Source: Clostridium sp. AF27-2AA (GTDB taxonomy: Bacteria > Bacillota > Clostridia > Lachnospirales > Lachnospiraceae). From it: a stretch of DNA of 64,000 bases. The notes under the pieces were generated by a model. It was not told the DNA's origin. It worked only from the letters and a program-made list of their open reading frames with translations, and did not search any database. How positions within the stretch are numbered: position 1 is the first letter of the stretch; each line of letters opens with the position of its first letter. This document shows positions 9,175 through 17,602 of the stretch, piece after piece. The position numbers and the translations under genes are program-made. The stretch spans positions 28,722 through 92,721 of the forward strand of contig NZ_QUFI01000014.1 of NCBI RefSeq assembly GCF_003478505.1. The letters run 5' to 3'.

Positions 9175-10542
9175 TTAAATATGCTTCTTTTTCAGTTCAC
9201 GAATCAACATCTCAACCTGTACTCCTGTAAGGAACGGTGTTTTGATTGTCGATGCCCAATAAAAATTCCGCTTCAAAATTGTTTTAATCTCATTCGGAGA
9301 AAGAGCAGGCAATGCTTTAACATCTCCATTGAAATTTTCCGGCACAATCATTCTGACACTATGATATTTTTCATCACTCACTTCCGTTGGTGTGTCTGTA
9401 ACTATCTGTCCAACTGCAATAATTCCTCTTCCTTTGGAATAAAAAAGAGCATAGTCATCTTTGCGGAAGCTGTCGATGTACCGTTTGGCATCTCCATATG
9501 CCGCTATTTTGTTTCCGAGAATCATTTCGGATTCATTTGTATTTGAATACGAGATATTCGTATCAAACATGATTCCCTTACACGCAGAAAACTTCAAACG
9601 ATTATTTTCTATTTCTGTCAGAAACTTCACCCAGTATAAAACATTCTCCGGAATGATATGAGACTTATCCGGATTGATCGCAAATTCATAGATAACAGTT
9701 GGATCTGCTACTTTCACATTTGAATATTTCTGTGCATTCTGAACGTTTCCCTCTGTTGTAAGCAAATACACTTCACCATTCAGGCTGGAATAATCATCTG
9801 TATTGAGATCAACATCACCCTTCTTTACCTGAATGTAAATATGCTTTCGGTTCAGGTCATTTGGATCAACCAAAACGCACTCATACTTTGGCGTAGCAAT
9901 TTTATTTGTCGATGGAATGCAAACGTAGCCTTTCGTATCATACAGACACAGCGCAAGTAAATCCTCAACATCTTCCGGCTGAAGCAGGCTGTAAAAATGC
10001 TTCTCACATAACGAGAGGGCTGGATCGGGATAATTGAATAGATCCAGCGCTGAATCGTGGACACGGTTATACAACATCTGACTGTATTCTTCCACTCCAT
10101 TTTTCTTAATTCTCTGGATGGTTGAACCCATAATAAATGATGTTGCCACAGCACCAGGAACGGATTCTTTATCTGCCTTATCTGTAGCTGGATACCAGTC
10201 TATATTGGTCAACTGATTCGCTGCATCCATCTGTACTGCATCTTCGCGAAACACCCAGGTACTGTTCGCCTTAACTCTCGCAATATAGTATTTTCCTTCA
10301 TTTCTTGAGCGCATCCATAGGAGGTCTCCTTCTTTCACATCCTCTACCATGCGGCATACACTGTCGAATGATTTGTACTGAGTTCTTGCCAGATTACAGT
10401 AATCCAAAAATGTATGTATCCCAGAACGTTCTGCCTGGGTTAATTCACGAAGACTCCATCCCATTGCTGCGACATGATTTTTCAAGCAATAGTCGGCAAC
10501 ATTTGTGCCTCCTGTATTCATCTGTAATCTCCATACTGCCAT
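9175..10542 (-). CDS. EVE/PUA-like plus nuclease-like protein, candidate type IV restriction
   Basis: A 455-residue protein I know only as an uncharacterised family. The N-terminus (VWRLQMNTGG, AAMGWSL, GDLLWMRSRNEGKYYIARV) has the pattern of an EVE/PUA-like modified-base reader. The C-terminal third has a second such pattern, DDYALFYSKGRGIIAVGQI. The middle contains YECVLVDPNDLNRKHIYIQV followed by KKG, which could be the D/E...QxK core of a PD-(D/E)xK nuclease as in Mrr-type enzymes. A reader-nuclease architecture would fit type IV restriction of modified phage DNA. The nuclease assignment is tentative. The gene is probably monocistronic or leads the macro-domain pair. Confidence 0.55.
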   Translation of the reverse strand: MAVWRLQMNTGGTNVADYCLKNHVAAMGWSLRELTQAERSGIHTFLDYCNLARTQYKSFDSVCRMVEDVKEGDLLWMRSRNEGKYYIARVKANSTWVFREDAVQMDAANQLTNIDWYPATDKADKESVPGAVATSFIMGSTIQRIKKNGVEEYSQMLYNRVHDSALDLFNYPDPALSLCEKHFYSLLQPEDVEDLLALCLYDTKGYVCIPSTNKIATPKYECVLVDPNDLNRKHIYIQVKKGDVDLNTDDYSSLNGEVYLLTTEGNVQNAQKYSNVKVADPTVIYEFAINPDKSHIIPENVLYWVKFLTEIENNRLKFSACKGIMFDTNISYSNTNESEMILGNKIAAYGDAKRYIDSFRKDDYALFYSKGRGIIAVGQIVTDTPTEVSDEKYHSVRMIVPENFNGDVKALPALSPNEIKTILKRNFYWASTIKTPFLTGVQVEMLIRELKKKHI

Positions 10543-10686
10543 CTTGTCTTCCTCTTTCTTTTTGTATTTAGAACTTTCTCATCATTCGCTTCGATATTAT
10601 TATATATCTTCCAAACATAGAATGACAGATGCAATGTACATTATTTTGCACACAGGGTGCCTGTATTTTGATACGCGCAAATCATT

Positions 10687-10926
10687 ACCACCGGCTTAGC
10701 CGGTGGTTTGTTTTTCGCCCTATAAGGACTCTTTTCCTGTGCTGGAGTCTAAAGACTCATCGAAAGGTTCGCCAGCCACAACATCAGTTACTTGCTAAGC
10801 TCCCTGGGCTTATTACTTTTTCTTGCTTTTGATTAATAAAATGGTTGGCGAACCTTTTTTATTATATCATCGGAGGTTTTTTGCACAACGCTGAAGCTAT
10901 TCCAACCACCCGCAGAGCAGGTGGTT
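10687..10926. repeat. hairpin-rich non-coding segment, possible IS200/IS605-derived element
   Basis: About 240 bp without a gene but with four inverted repeats. ACCACCGGCT/AGCCGGTGGT is at 10687-10707, GAGTCT-AA-AGACTC at 10745-10758, and AAAGGTTCGCCAGCC (10763) pairs with GGTTGGCGAACCTTT (10843) with one mismatch. AACCACC/GGTGGTT is at 10904-10926. The outer two hairpins resemble the ends of IS200/IS605-type elements. The third stem is followed by a T-run on the plus strand, so it could end a small transcript. No transposase frame remains. Confidence 0.5.
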
Positions 10927-11004
10927 TATTTGTTCTCCAAAGTTTCGTTTTTCGGATCAGCGAAAAACTCCTCAATGGAGAACAGGGCCTTGCCCTAACA
11001 ATGC

Positions 11005-11047
11005 AAAATGGCAGGAAAGTACAAAACTCTCCTACCATTTTATTTTT
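11005..11047 (+). terminator. stem-loop with T-rich tail
   Basis: AAAATGGCAGGA at 11005 pairs with TCCTACCATTTT at 11030 (one mismatch), followed on the plus strand by ATTTTTG. It looks like a rho-independent terminator. It lies downstream of the secreted-protein gene, which would reach it from the other side, so its direction of use is uncertain. The rest of 10543-11135 holds nothing else I can support. Confidence 0.45.
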
Positions 11048-11135
11048 GAGTCAACTATTATACAATGTTAACTTAATGACATTGCCCTTTCGGACAACCT
11101 TTTTTCTTCTTTTGATACTGATTTTCCTGTAAATT

Positions 11136-11735
11136 TTAACCCATGAACTCCCGTAAAGGTGTAATATCAGATGCTGCGGCTCTCTGATATGCCGGGTCAT
11201 TCTTTATTCCTGCGGCTGCCGCTTCTCCAAATGCATCTTTATAATCCTCATAATAATCATATCTTGTCAGGCGGATATTCATTTCGGAGAGCAGCTCTTC
11301 CTTACGAGACAAAGGACCCTCAAAGGATAAATCATGCTCTTCCATATAAGGAACCAGTGCATTATATTCTGCTACAAGACGGGCATTTGTCATACTCTCC
11401 ACCGAAGTCCGCGCATCAAACCAAGCCGGCATCTTGCTGGGGTTCAGAGGTGGTAGGGGATCGAGTTTTTCACTGGCGGTAGTTTCTGTTGTTGTAGCCG
11501 TCTGTGTTGTTGCCGCTTCTGTAAAGACAGCAACTCTGCCCTCTGCCTTTCCATTGGTTTCATAATGATTGTAAAGAGCTGCCGCATTATATCCAAATGC
11601 TGCTTTCAGATCAGGATAGGTATCCGCATAGGTCTGATAATCAAAATCAGCCAGACACTCCGCAGCGCTCACCGGAAACGCACTTCCCATTACAAGCACC
11701 ATTCCAGCTATTGCTATAAGTTTTCCTTTTTTCAT
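11136..11735 (-). CDS. secreted protein of unknown function
   Basis: A 199-residue protein with a clear Sec signal peptide: MKKGK, a hydrophobic stretch to about residue 20, and a probable cleavage after VSA at about residue 24. The mature part has a segment similar to the short repeat YADTYPDLKAAFGYN found in cell-surface proteins (residues 36-50). A Thr-rich linker (about 73-88) and a charged helical C-terminal half follow. The start has a good AAGGAGG site. No enzymatic motif is visible and I do not recognise the family. Confidence 0.7.
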   Translation of the reverse strand: MKKGKLIAIAGMVLVMGSAFPVSAAECLADFDYQTYADTYPDLKAAFGYNAAALYNHYETNGKAEGRVAVFTEAATTQTATTTETTASEKLDPLPPLNPSKMPAWFDARTSVESMTNARLVAEYNALVPYMEEHDLSFEGPLSRKEELLSEMNIRLTRYDYYEDYKDAFGEAAAAGIKNDPAYQRAAASDITPLREFMG

Positions 11736-11920
11736 GAACTATCATCCTCCTTGGTATTCGCATCTTTAAGTCCATGACACTATTCCTTTATAATGGTTCA
11801 GTGTCTTTATAGATAAGCCTATTATACCATATGTTTACCAGATATTCCTTATATATCAACTTCACTTATAACACTTTCCCGTTGAATATTCCCTTTAGTT
11901 ACTGCATTGTAATTTTTATA

Positions 11921-12772
11921 GTAAGCGCTGAATAACCCACCGTCTTTCCATTCCAGCTAATTCATGCGACAATCATTCTAATCCAAGTGAGTTAAGATAT
12001 TGGACAAATTTGGTTCAAAATGAAGTGTTGCTTGTCCAGTATACTCATAGTACACAACAAAGGAGTTGGACAAGAATGGTTCAAAGGCATCCCAAACGTT
12101 CTGACCAGGAATGGATGGAACTGATTCAAGAATGCCGCACAAGTGGTCTTACTGATAAGACCTGGTGTGAACGGAATCACATTCAGCGCAGCAGTCTTTA
12201 TTATCATATCCGGTGATTTCGAAACATGGCTTGCGAAATCCCAGAGAATCCCGTATCTTCCTGTCAGGAACAGCATGAAGTTGTAGCAGTTGATTTTTCG
12301 GTTCCTGCGGAAAGCGAAATAACAGAACAGCCCAGCAATAAGACTGTTGCATACGCACCGGCAATCCGCGTAATCTATTCTGGATTTTCCGTGGAGATTC
12401 AAAATACGGCAGCAAGTGAAACCATTCGAAATACCATCACTGCGCTGCGGCAGTTATGTTAGGCGAACTGTCCGGTGTGGCTAAGATTTTTATCATCACC
12501 GGACGAACCGACATGCGCAAAAGTTTTGATGGTTTAATGGCTATTATACGAGATACCTATCAGTTGGACCCTTATGCAAATGCACTGTATCTGTTTTGTG
12601 GCAGGGATAGCCGGAAATTAAAAGCACTCCATTACGACAAGGACGGCTTTGTGCTCTATCAGAAACGACTTGATGAAAATGGTCGTTTTCAATGGCCGCG
12701 CAATGCTTCGGAAGCCAGATTATTAACACGCCAGGAATTCCGGTGGCTTATGGAAGGTCTTGCAATTGACTA
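11921..12772 (+). mobile_element. IS66-family remnant, left part
   Basis: GTAAGCGCTG at 11921 matches the usual GTAAGCG start of IS66 terminal repeats. It is followed by a tnpA-like gene with an in-frame stop and an intact tnpB-like gene. The tnpC transposase and a recognisable right end are missing. IS630 is inserted at the very end of tnpB. The element is therefore defective. Confidence 0.7.
12076..12462 (+). pseudogene. IS66 TnpA-like gene with internal stop
   Basis: The ATG at 12076 follows AAAGGAG and gives MVQRHPKRSDQEWMELIQEC, a typical IS66 OrfA start with a small HTH. An in-frame TGA at 12214-12216 interrupts it after YYHIR. The same frame then continues as RNMACEIPENP to 12462. A single CGA-to-TGA change would explain the break. 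The end overlaps the start of tnpB by 7 bases, as is usual in IS66 elements. Confidence 0.75.
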
Positions 12773-12773
12773 G
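12456..12773 (+). CDS. tnpB: IS66 TnpB (Orf2) protein
   Basis: A 105-residue protein with the hallmark IS66 Orf2 sequence: ITGRTDMRKSFDGLMAII at about residues 14-31, LYLFCGRDSRKLKALHYDKD, then GFVLYQKRLDENGRFQWP. It helps IS66 transposition by a poorly understood mechanism. The stop TAG (12771-12773) falls on the IS630 junction. Joining the two flanks of IS630 restores GAC-TAG-TAA, so the insertion left this frame unchanged. With tnpC missing it has no obvious role now. Confidence 0.88.
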   Translation: MLGELSGVAKIFIITGRTDMRKSFDGLMAIIRDTYQLDPYANALYLFCGRDSRKLKALHYDKDGFVLYQKRLDENGRFQWPRNASEARLLTRQEFRWLMEGLAID

Positions 12774-14049
12774 TATACTGTATCATTGATATTTAATTAA
12801 TTTTATGGTCTGACAAACCGTTTCATGATATACTAAAAAGAAACGGCGGTGATTTTAGATGGCAAGACCAAAAAATATAATATTTCATTAACGGATGACG
12901 AACTCAAGGAACTAAAATCTGTTATGCGTAAAAAGCAAACAACCAAAACCGTTCGAAACAGATGCCAGATTATCATTGATCTAGATGAGGCACACGGTAA
13001 AGTTCTTACCCATGCACAGTCTGCCAAAGCAAATTGTGTATGTATGGCTACTATCATGAATACTGTAAAGCTTTATTCCGAAAAAGGCATCCAGGGTATC
13101 CGTACAATGAACCGGAATGTCAATTCTGATAATGCACGCAGAAAATTTGATGGGCGTGCTGAGGCTCGTATTATTGAAATTGCGTGCAGTCCTGCACCGG
13201 AAGGACATTCCCGCTGGACACTCCGTCTGCTGGAAGAACAGGCAAAAATTGTACTTGATGTTCCAGTCAGTAAAGATACCATCGGCAGGGCTTTAAAAAA
13301 AATAAACTTCGACCTCACATGAATGATTACTGGTGTATTCCGTCAAAAGAAGATGCTGATTTTGTAGCCTGCATGGAAGATGTCCTTGATGTTTATGAAC
13401 TCCCATATGACCCGATGTACCCTGTTGTCTGTATGGATGAAAAGCCATACCAGCTTTTGGATAATGTAAGGCAGCCACTGCCTGTTCGTCCGGGTGACAA
13501 CCAGAAAACGGATTCCGAATATAAGAGGAATGGCACCTGCAGCATATTTGCTTTTGTTGAACCACTTGGCGGCAGACACCATGTAAGTGTCCATGAACAC
13601 CGTACTGCAATTGACTGGGCAATGGAAATCAAATATCTGCCAGATGAAATGTTTCCAGATGCAAAGAAAATTATACTGGTAATGGACAATCTAAACACCC
13701 ATAAAGCTGCTTCACTTTATAAAGCATTTCCACCATCAGAAGCAAGAAGGATCATAAAACGACTGGAAATCCACTATACGCCTAAACATGGAAATTGGCT
13801 TGACATGGCAGAAATTGAGCTTAATGTAATGACACGCCAATGTCTTTCGCGTCGAATATCCACCCTTGACAAACTTAAATGTGAGTTATCAGCATGGGAA
13901 CTGGAATGTAATCGGGATACAGCTAAGATACAGTGGCATTTCCAAACAGGGGATGCACAGGAAAAACTGATATCACTGTATCCGACACTATCATCTGTCA
14001 CTTTTTAATTAAAGCGGCAGATATACTAAATTTCAATGATACAGTACAC
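12773..14049 (+). mobile_element. IS630-family insertion sequence
   Basis: The terminal inverted repeats are GTATACTGTATCATTGA on the left and its complement (TCAATGATACAGTACAC, one mismatch) on the right. Both ends are flanked by TA (12771-12772 and 14050-14051), the usual IS630 target duplication. The 1277-bp element carries one transposase split over two frames and joined by a likely -1 frameshift. It appears complete. Confidence 0.9.
12849..14008 (+). CDS. IS630 transposase made by -1 frameshift
   Basis: Frame 1 (12849-13322) encodes the N-terminal HTH part and ends KKINFDLT. Frame 2 (open to 14008) encodes the catalytic part. Frame 2 read upstream of its ATG (13319) gives KNKLRPHMNDYWCIPS, the normal joint of IS630 transposases. 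The switch is a -1 slip on the run TTTAAAAAAAAT at about 13291-13302. DDE motifs are visible: VCMDEKPYQ near the start of frame 2, ILVMDNLNTH, and NWLDMAEIEL. The first ATG at 12849 is in context GGCGGTGATTTTAG and a nearby alternative start is possible. Confidence 0.85.
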
Positions 14050-14051
14050 TA

Positions 14052-14340
14052 GTAAATATAAGGCTTTCAGATTCCATTTTTATTAAAATCCCCCACTTTT
14101 TTCACCAAAAACACTTGACATATGTCTCCAAAAATGTGGCGCTTCGCGCCTATTTAATCAAGAAGCTATAAATGAGCAAGTTCGTGATTTTGCATAAAAG
14201 AAAGACACCTTGAGTTCGATTGTGTTGTATAATGGAAGTGCCAAAATTCACATTTAATTATTCAAATTAGCTCAAACTATGCCAAACTGCCACAGCCAAA
14301 AAACGAGGGGAAGGAGGGCTGAAAAGCACACCAAAAATCG
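14052..14340. other. gene-free stretch right of IS630
   Basis: No open frame or RNA gene that I can support. It probably contains the rest of the IS66 remnant, though I find no inverted copy of GTAAGCG. The short sequence GGCGCTTCGCGCC near 14140 is a small palindrome. Confidence 0.4.
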
Positions 14341-14347
14341 ACTCTCG

Positions 14348-14418
14348 GTTAACCACTTTGGGAACCACTTCCCCCTCTTTTTGCCCTCTTTTTGGCCAGT
14401 TAACCACTTGCGGACCAC
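14348..14418. promoter_or_regulatory. candidate integrase arm-binding direct repeats
   Basis: GTTAACCACTT occurs at 14348-14358 and again at 14399-14409. Each is followed 3-5 bases later by a partial copy, GAACCACTT and GGACCACTA. Short repeated arm-type sites close to the integrase and element end are typical of tyrosine-recombinase elements. The integrase stop is 300 bases away. I cannot define the crossover core without the other end of the element. Confidence 0.4.
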
Positions 14419-14489
14419 TAAAAATTGGGTGAAAACGGCTCTCGTTTTACCAAATTTGGTCAAACCATATCAGCCCATTTAGGTATAAG

Positions 14490-14525
14490 AAAACCCCGGA
14501 AAACCTTGATTTTCCGGGGTTTTTG
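14490..14525. terminator. bidirectional rho-independent terminator
   Basis: AAAACCCCGGAAAA pairs perfectly with TTTTCCGGGGTTTT around CCTTGA, with A and T runs on the two sides. It lies about 190 bases downstream of the 14718 integrase stop. The remaining bases 14526-14717 hold no feature I can support. Confidence 0.8.
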
Positions 14526-14717
14526 AACCATTTTGATATAGTCTGAGCAGTCGATTATCGCTTGCTGAACTGCGGAGCGCGACGAGCTGCTTTGAGACCG
14601 TATTTCACGAAACCGAAGCTCGATTTTGCTTGATATTACGCGGTTTTTCAAGCCTTTTGCTCTTCGTCCACCAGTTCTTAAACCCACAATTTTGTGAGCT
14701 TTTGTCGGATTTTAACC

Positions 14718-15926
14718 CTAATCTTTTTTTGATGTGTCGATTGCTCTGTTGATCACCCCATGTAATTGGGCAGGTTTATTATACTTGACTTTAGCGTAAA
14801 TGTCCATAGTCACCTTGCTGTTTTCATGTCCGGCAAGATACTGTACGGTTTTAGGATCAACCGAAGCATAAATCAGGTTCGTGATATAAGTGTGACGTAA
14901 TTGATGCGGTGTCACTTGAAAATCCATCGTATATACCAACTTCGGATTGTTCGGCTGATGCTCACCAAGCTTCGGCTTTACCACATGCTTAATCTTCTGC
15001 CCATTCACATAGGTGTAATAGCAGCGTTCTTCCGTAGAACGAACTGCTATGTACTTCCACACCCTCACGAACTGAGATTCAGCCAGAGCGTCACCATTCC
15101 TGTCAGAGATCACATATTCCGATTTTGACTTTTCTTTTGCCTCTTTCAAACATTCCACCAACTTGCCCGGAATAGGAATGTCCCTTTTAGCTGCTGGCGT
15201 TTTTAATTCTGTTGAAATTACCGGACGATTATTCACAGAACGCCATGCTCGCCGTACCGAGATATATGGAGTGGCTCCGTCCAGGAAAACACAATCCCAT
15301 CGCAGTGCAAGAATTTCTTCTCGCCGCAACCCTGCGTACAACCCAATCATTACGAAAACATACGGTGGTAATCCCCTGATTGTATCCAGAAGAATTTTCA
15401 CCTGCTCATCCGTCAATGCCTTCTTTTCCTGCTTTGGTGTTCCGCCTTTTGCGGAAAGCGACGCAGCCGGATTATAACTGATGATTTTGCTTTCTTCTGC
15501 TGAATAGAAGACACATTTGATCAGCATATTCATTTTGCTGTACAGGGAAGCTGATTGCTTGGAGATTGGAACCAGCAGCAAGCGAAGGTCATCGGTCGTC
15601 ACTTCGTCCATATACATATCTCCAATAGCTCCAATAATGTATTTTCTTATCGTGCGCTCATATCCGCTCAATGTGTTTTCTCGCACACTCGCCGAACGCA
15701 TCTTCAACCATTTTTCGCAATACTCAGCTACTGTCGGATTATTCTTCCGGAATATTTCATTCTCGATACTGCGCTTCATCTCAATGGATTTATCGTACAG
15801 CTCTTCAGGAGTCTGTGCATATAGCGAAATCCATTTTCCATCCGCATCCTGCATTCGTGTTCTGTAATATTGAACACCCCTCTTCATAATTGTTCCATAT
15901 TCCGGCACTACTTTTTTTCTTGCCAT
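14718..15926 (-). CDS. int: tyrosine recombinase (integrase) 1
   Basis: About 402 residues from the ATG at 15926 (MARKKVVPEYGTIMKRG), which has GGAGGAA just upstream; the frame is open to 15956. It has an N-terminal AP2-like arm-binding part, a core-binding SAM-like domain (about 60-150) and a catalytic domain. Catalytic residues are the Arg in YAGLRREEILAL, HQLRH and LAGHENSKVTMDIYA with the nucleophilic Tyr. It is closely similar to the neighbouring integrase at 16077 over the full length. It has its own promoter after the terminator of that gene. It should integrate and excise the element. Confidence 0.92.
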   Translation of the reverse strand: MARKKVVPEYGTIMKRGVQYYRTRMQDADGKWISLYAQTPEELYDKSIEMKRSIENEIFRKNNPTVAEYCEKWLKMRSASVRENTLSGYERTIRKYIIGAIGDMYMDEVTTDDLRLLLVPISKQSASLYSKMNMLIKCVFYSAEESKIISYNPAASLSAKGGTPKQEKKALTDEQVKILLDTIRGLPPYVFVMIGLYAGLRREEILALRWDCVFLDGATPYISVRRAWRSVNNRPVISTELKTPAAKRDIPIPGKLVECLKEAKEKSKSEYVISDRNGDALAESQFVRVWKYIAVRSTEERCYYTYVNGQKIKHVVKPKLGEHQPNNPKLVYTMDFQVTPHQLRHTYITNLIYASVDPKTVQYLAGHENSKVTMDIYAKVKYNKPAQLHGVINRAIDTSKKD

Positions 15927-15974
15927 TATTGCTTCCTCCATTTTCTTGATATCCAAATTGATCTTTGCTCTTTA

Positions 15975-16003
15975 ATTATCCAGAATGCTGCTCCGGTTCT
16001 CAA
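15975..16003 (-). promoter_or_regulatory. promoter of integrase 1
   Basis: On the minus strand TTGAGA and GATAAT are separated by 17 bases. The pair lies between the terminator of integrase 2 (16021-16051) and the start of integrase 1. Confidence 0.6.
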
Positions 16004-16020
16004 GGATGTCGGCTATAAGT

Positions 16021-16051
16021 AAAAAGAGCAGGGATTATCCCTACTCTTTTT
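16021..16051. terminator. terminator after integrase 2
   Basis: AAAAAGAGCAGGG pairs with CCCTACTCTTTTT (one mismatch) around ATTAT. It is 26 bases past the integrase 2 stop and has A and T runs on both sides. Confidence 0.8.
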
Positions 16052-16076
16052 GATCTCATTCATGAAACGGTCTGGC

Positions 16077-17291
16077 CTATTCTGCATCCCACAGTGTAAA
16101 GGTATCCTCTAATATGCCCGCCAGTTCATCCGGTCGGTTATACTTTGCCTTTGCATAAATGTCCATCGTTATCTTGCTGTTCTCATGACCGGCAAGATAC
16201 TGAACTGTTTTAGGATCAACCGATGCGTGAATAAGATTTGTAATATAAGTATGCCGCAGCAAGTGTGGTGTCACTTCAAAATCTAAGCTATAAACCACCT
16301 TTCCATTATGCGCAGCTCTTTCGCCCAGCACCGGTTTCACCGTATGCTTCACTCGTTTTCCATTCTCATAACGGTAGTAGCTCCGTTCCTTTACAGTTCT
16401 GGTCACAATATACTGCCAGAGCCTCTTAAACTGCGTATATGAAAGCGGTTCACCCTCGCTGTTCGCAACAACATAGTCTGATGTGGAAGTCTCCTTTGCT
16501 TCTCTCAGGCATTTCGTCAGGCAATCAGGAAGCGGTACATCTCGATGAGCAGCCTTTGTTTTCAGTTCAGACATTATTACCGGTCGATTGTGCTCTGTAT
16601 GCCAAGCTCTGCACACTGTCAAATACGGTGCTGCTTCATCCAGAAAAACTGAATCCCACTGCAATGCAAGAATTTCTTCTCGCCGAAGCCCCGCATACAA
16701 ACCAAGCATCACAAATACATACGGCGGCAGTCCTCTTATCGCATCCAGCAATCTCTCCACCTGATCATCAGTCAAAGGGGTTTTCTCTTTTTGAGGAACG
16801 CCTCCGTTCTTTCCAGACAAATAAATTGTAGGATTGTCCTGAATCACTTTGCTTTCTTTTGCCGCCGCAAAAATGCTCTTATAAAGTATATTAACCGATT
16901 TGTACACAGACGCTGATTTTTTGGATACCGGAACCAGTGCCAGACGAATATCATCTGCTGTAACATCTGCTATATTCATATGACCCAGAGGCTTTATAAT
17001 ATGCCGGTTTACTTTCGATGTGTAATCCGTCAAAGTAGTGGCTCTTACCTGTGCGGATTGTAACAACAGCCACTTTTCGCAATACTCCTTTACTGTGGGG
17101 GATGATCTGCGAAATGTATTATCCTCAATCTGCTCTCTCGCTTCGAGCACCTTATCATATAGTTCTTCACGGGTTCTACCATACAACGCCACCCGCTTTC
17201 CATCAGCATCCTCAATTCGAGTCCGGTAATATTCCTTACCCGCCATGATGACGGTTCCGTACTGAGGAATCGCATATCTTTTTCTTGCCAT
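16077..17291 (-). CDS. int: tyrosine recombinase (integrase) 2
   Basis: About 404 residues from the ATG at 17291 (MARKRYAIPQYGTVIMAGKE) with GGAGGTG upstream; the open frame starts earlier at 17354, inside the excisionase gene. Domains and catalytic signatures match integrase 1: AGLRREEILAL, HLLRHTYITN and AGHENSKITMDIYAK. It lies 60 bases after the excisionase-like gene, the usual xis-int order. Two near-identical-type integrases in tandem suggest duplication or fusion of two elements. Which one serves the conjugative element cannot be decided here. Confidence 0.92.
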   Translation of the reverse strand: MARKRYAIPQYGTVIMAGKEYYRTRIEDADGKRVALYGRTREELYDKVLEAREQIEDNTFRRSSPTVKEYCEKWLLLQSAQVRATTLTDYTSKVNRHIIKPLGHMNIADVTADDIRLALVPVSKKSASVYKSVNILYKSIFAAAKESKVIQDNPTIYLSGKNGGVPQKEKTPLTDDQVERLLDAIRGLPPYVFVMLGLYAGLRREEILALQWDSVFLDEAAPYLTVCRAWHTEHNRPVIMSELKTKAAHRDVPLPDCLTKCLREAKETSTSDYVVANSEGEPLSYTQFKRLWQYIVTRTVKERSYYRYENGKRVKHTVKPVLGERAAHNGKVVYSLDFEVTPHLLRHTYITNLIHASVDPKTVQYLAGHENSKITMDIYAKAKYNRPDELAGILEDTFTLWDAE

Positions 17292-17350
17292 CTTCGACAC
17301 CTCCAAACTTTTAGCTGATATATTCATTATTGCGAATAACCTGCCAATAC

Positions 17351-17602
17351 TCAACGATGTCGAATTTCGCTCCTGACTGTTCTCTTCTTTCGGAAAGTCG
17401 GATTGTTATCCTTCGGCCTTGCACGGTGTGTAGACCTTGCAATATACTCCTGAAGTCCAACTTCAGTAAAATAAACACAGCCATTCTCAACATACTGAAC
17501 GTAAGTGATCAACCCTTCCATTCTTGCATGATCCAAGGTGTCCAGGCTAATCCCCAACATCTCAGCGGCTTCTTTACGCTTAATCAATTTATCCACCATC
17601 AA
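17351..17602 (-). CDS. xis: excisionase-like HTH protein
   Basis: An 83-residue protein with a MerR/excisionase-type winged HTH: KRKEAAEMLGISLDTLDHAR (residues 8-27) and a wing with GCVYFTEVGLQEYI. The C-terminus is very basic. It lies directly upstream of integrase 2 and overlaps the end of the MazF gene by 14 bases. It probably binds the attachment region and sets the direction of recombination. It could also be a plain regulator. Confidence 0.75.
   Translation of the reverse strand: MMVDKLIKRKEAAEMLGISLDTLDHARMEGLITYVQYVENGCVYFTEVGLQEYIARSTHRARPKDNNPTFRKKRTVRSEIRHR

Noticed and set aside
12849..14008. IS630 transposase as a broken pseudogene
   Set aside because: The break falls on an A-run at the usual joint and the -1 frame restores the conserved sequence, so frameshifting is more likely than decay.
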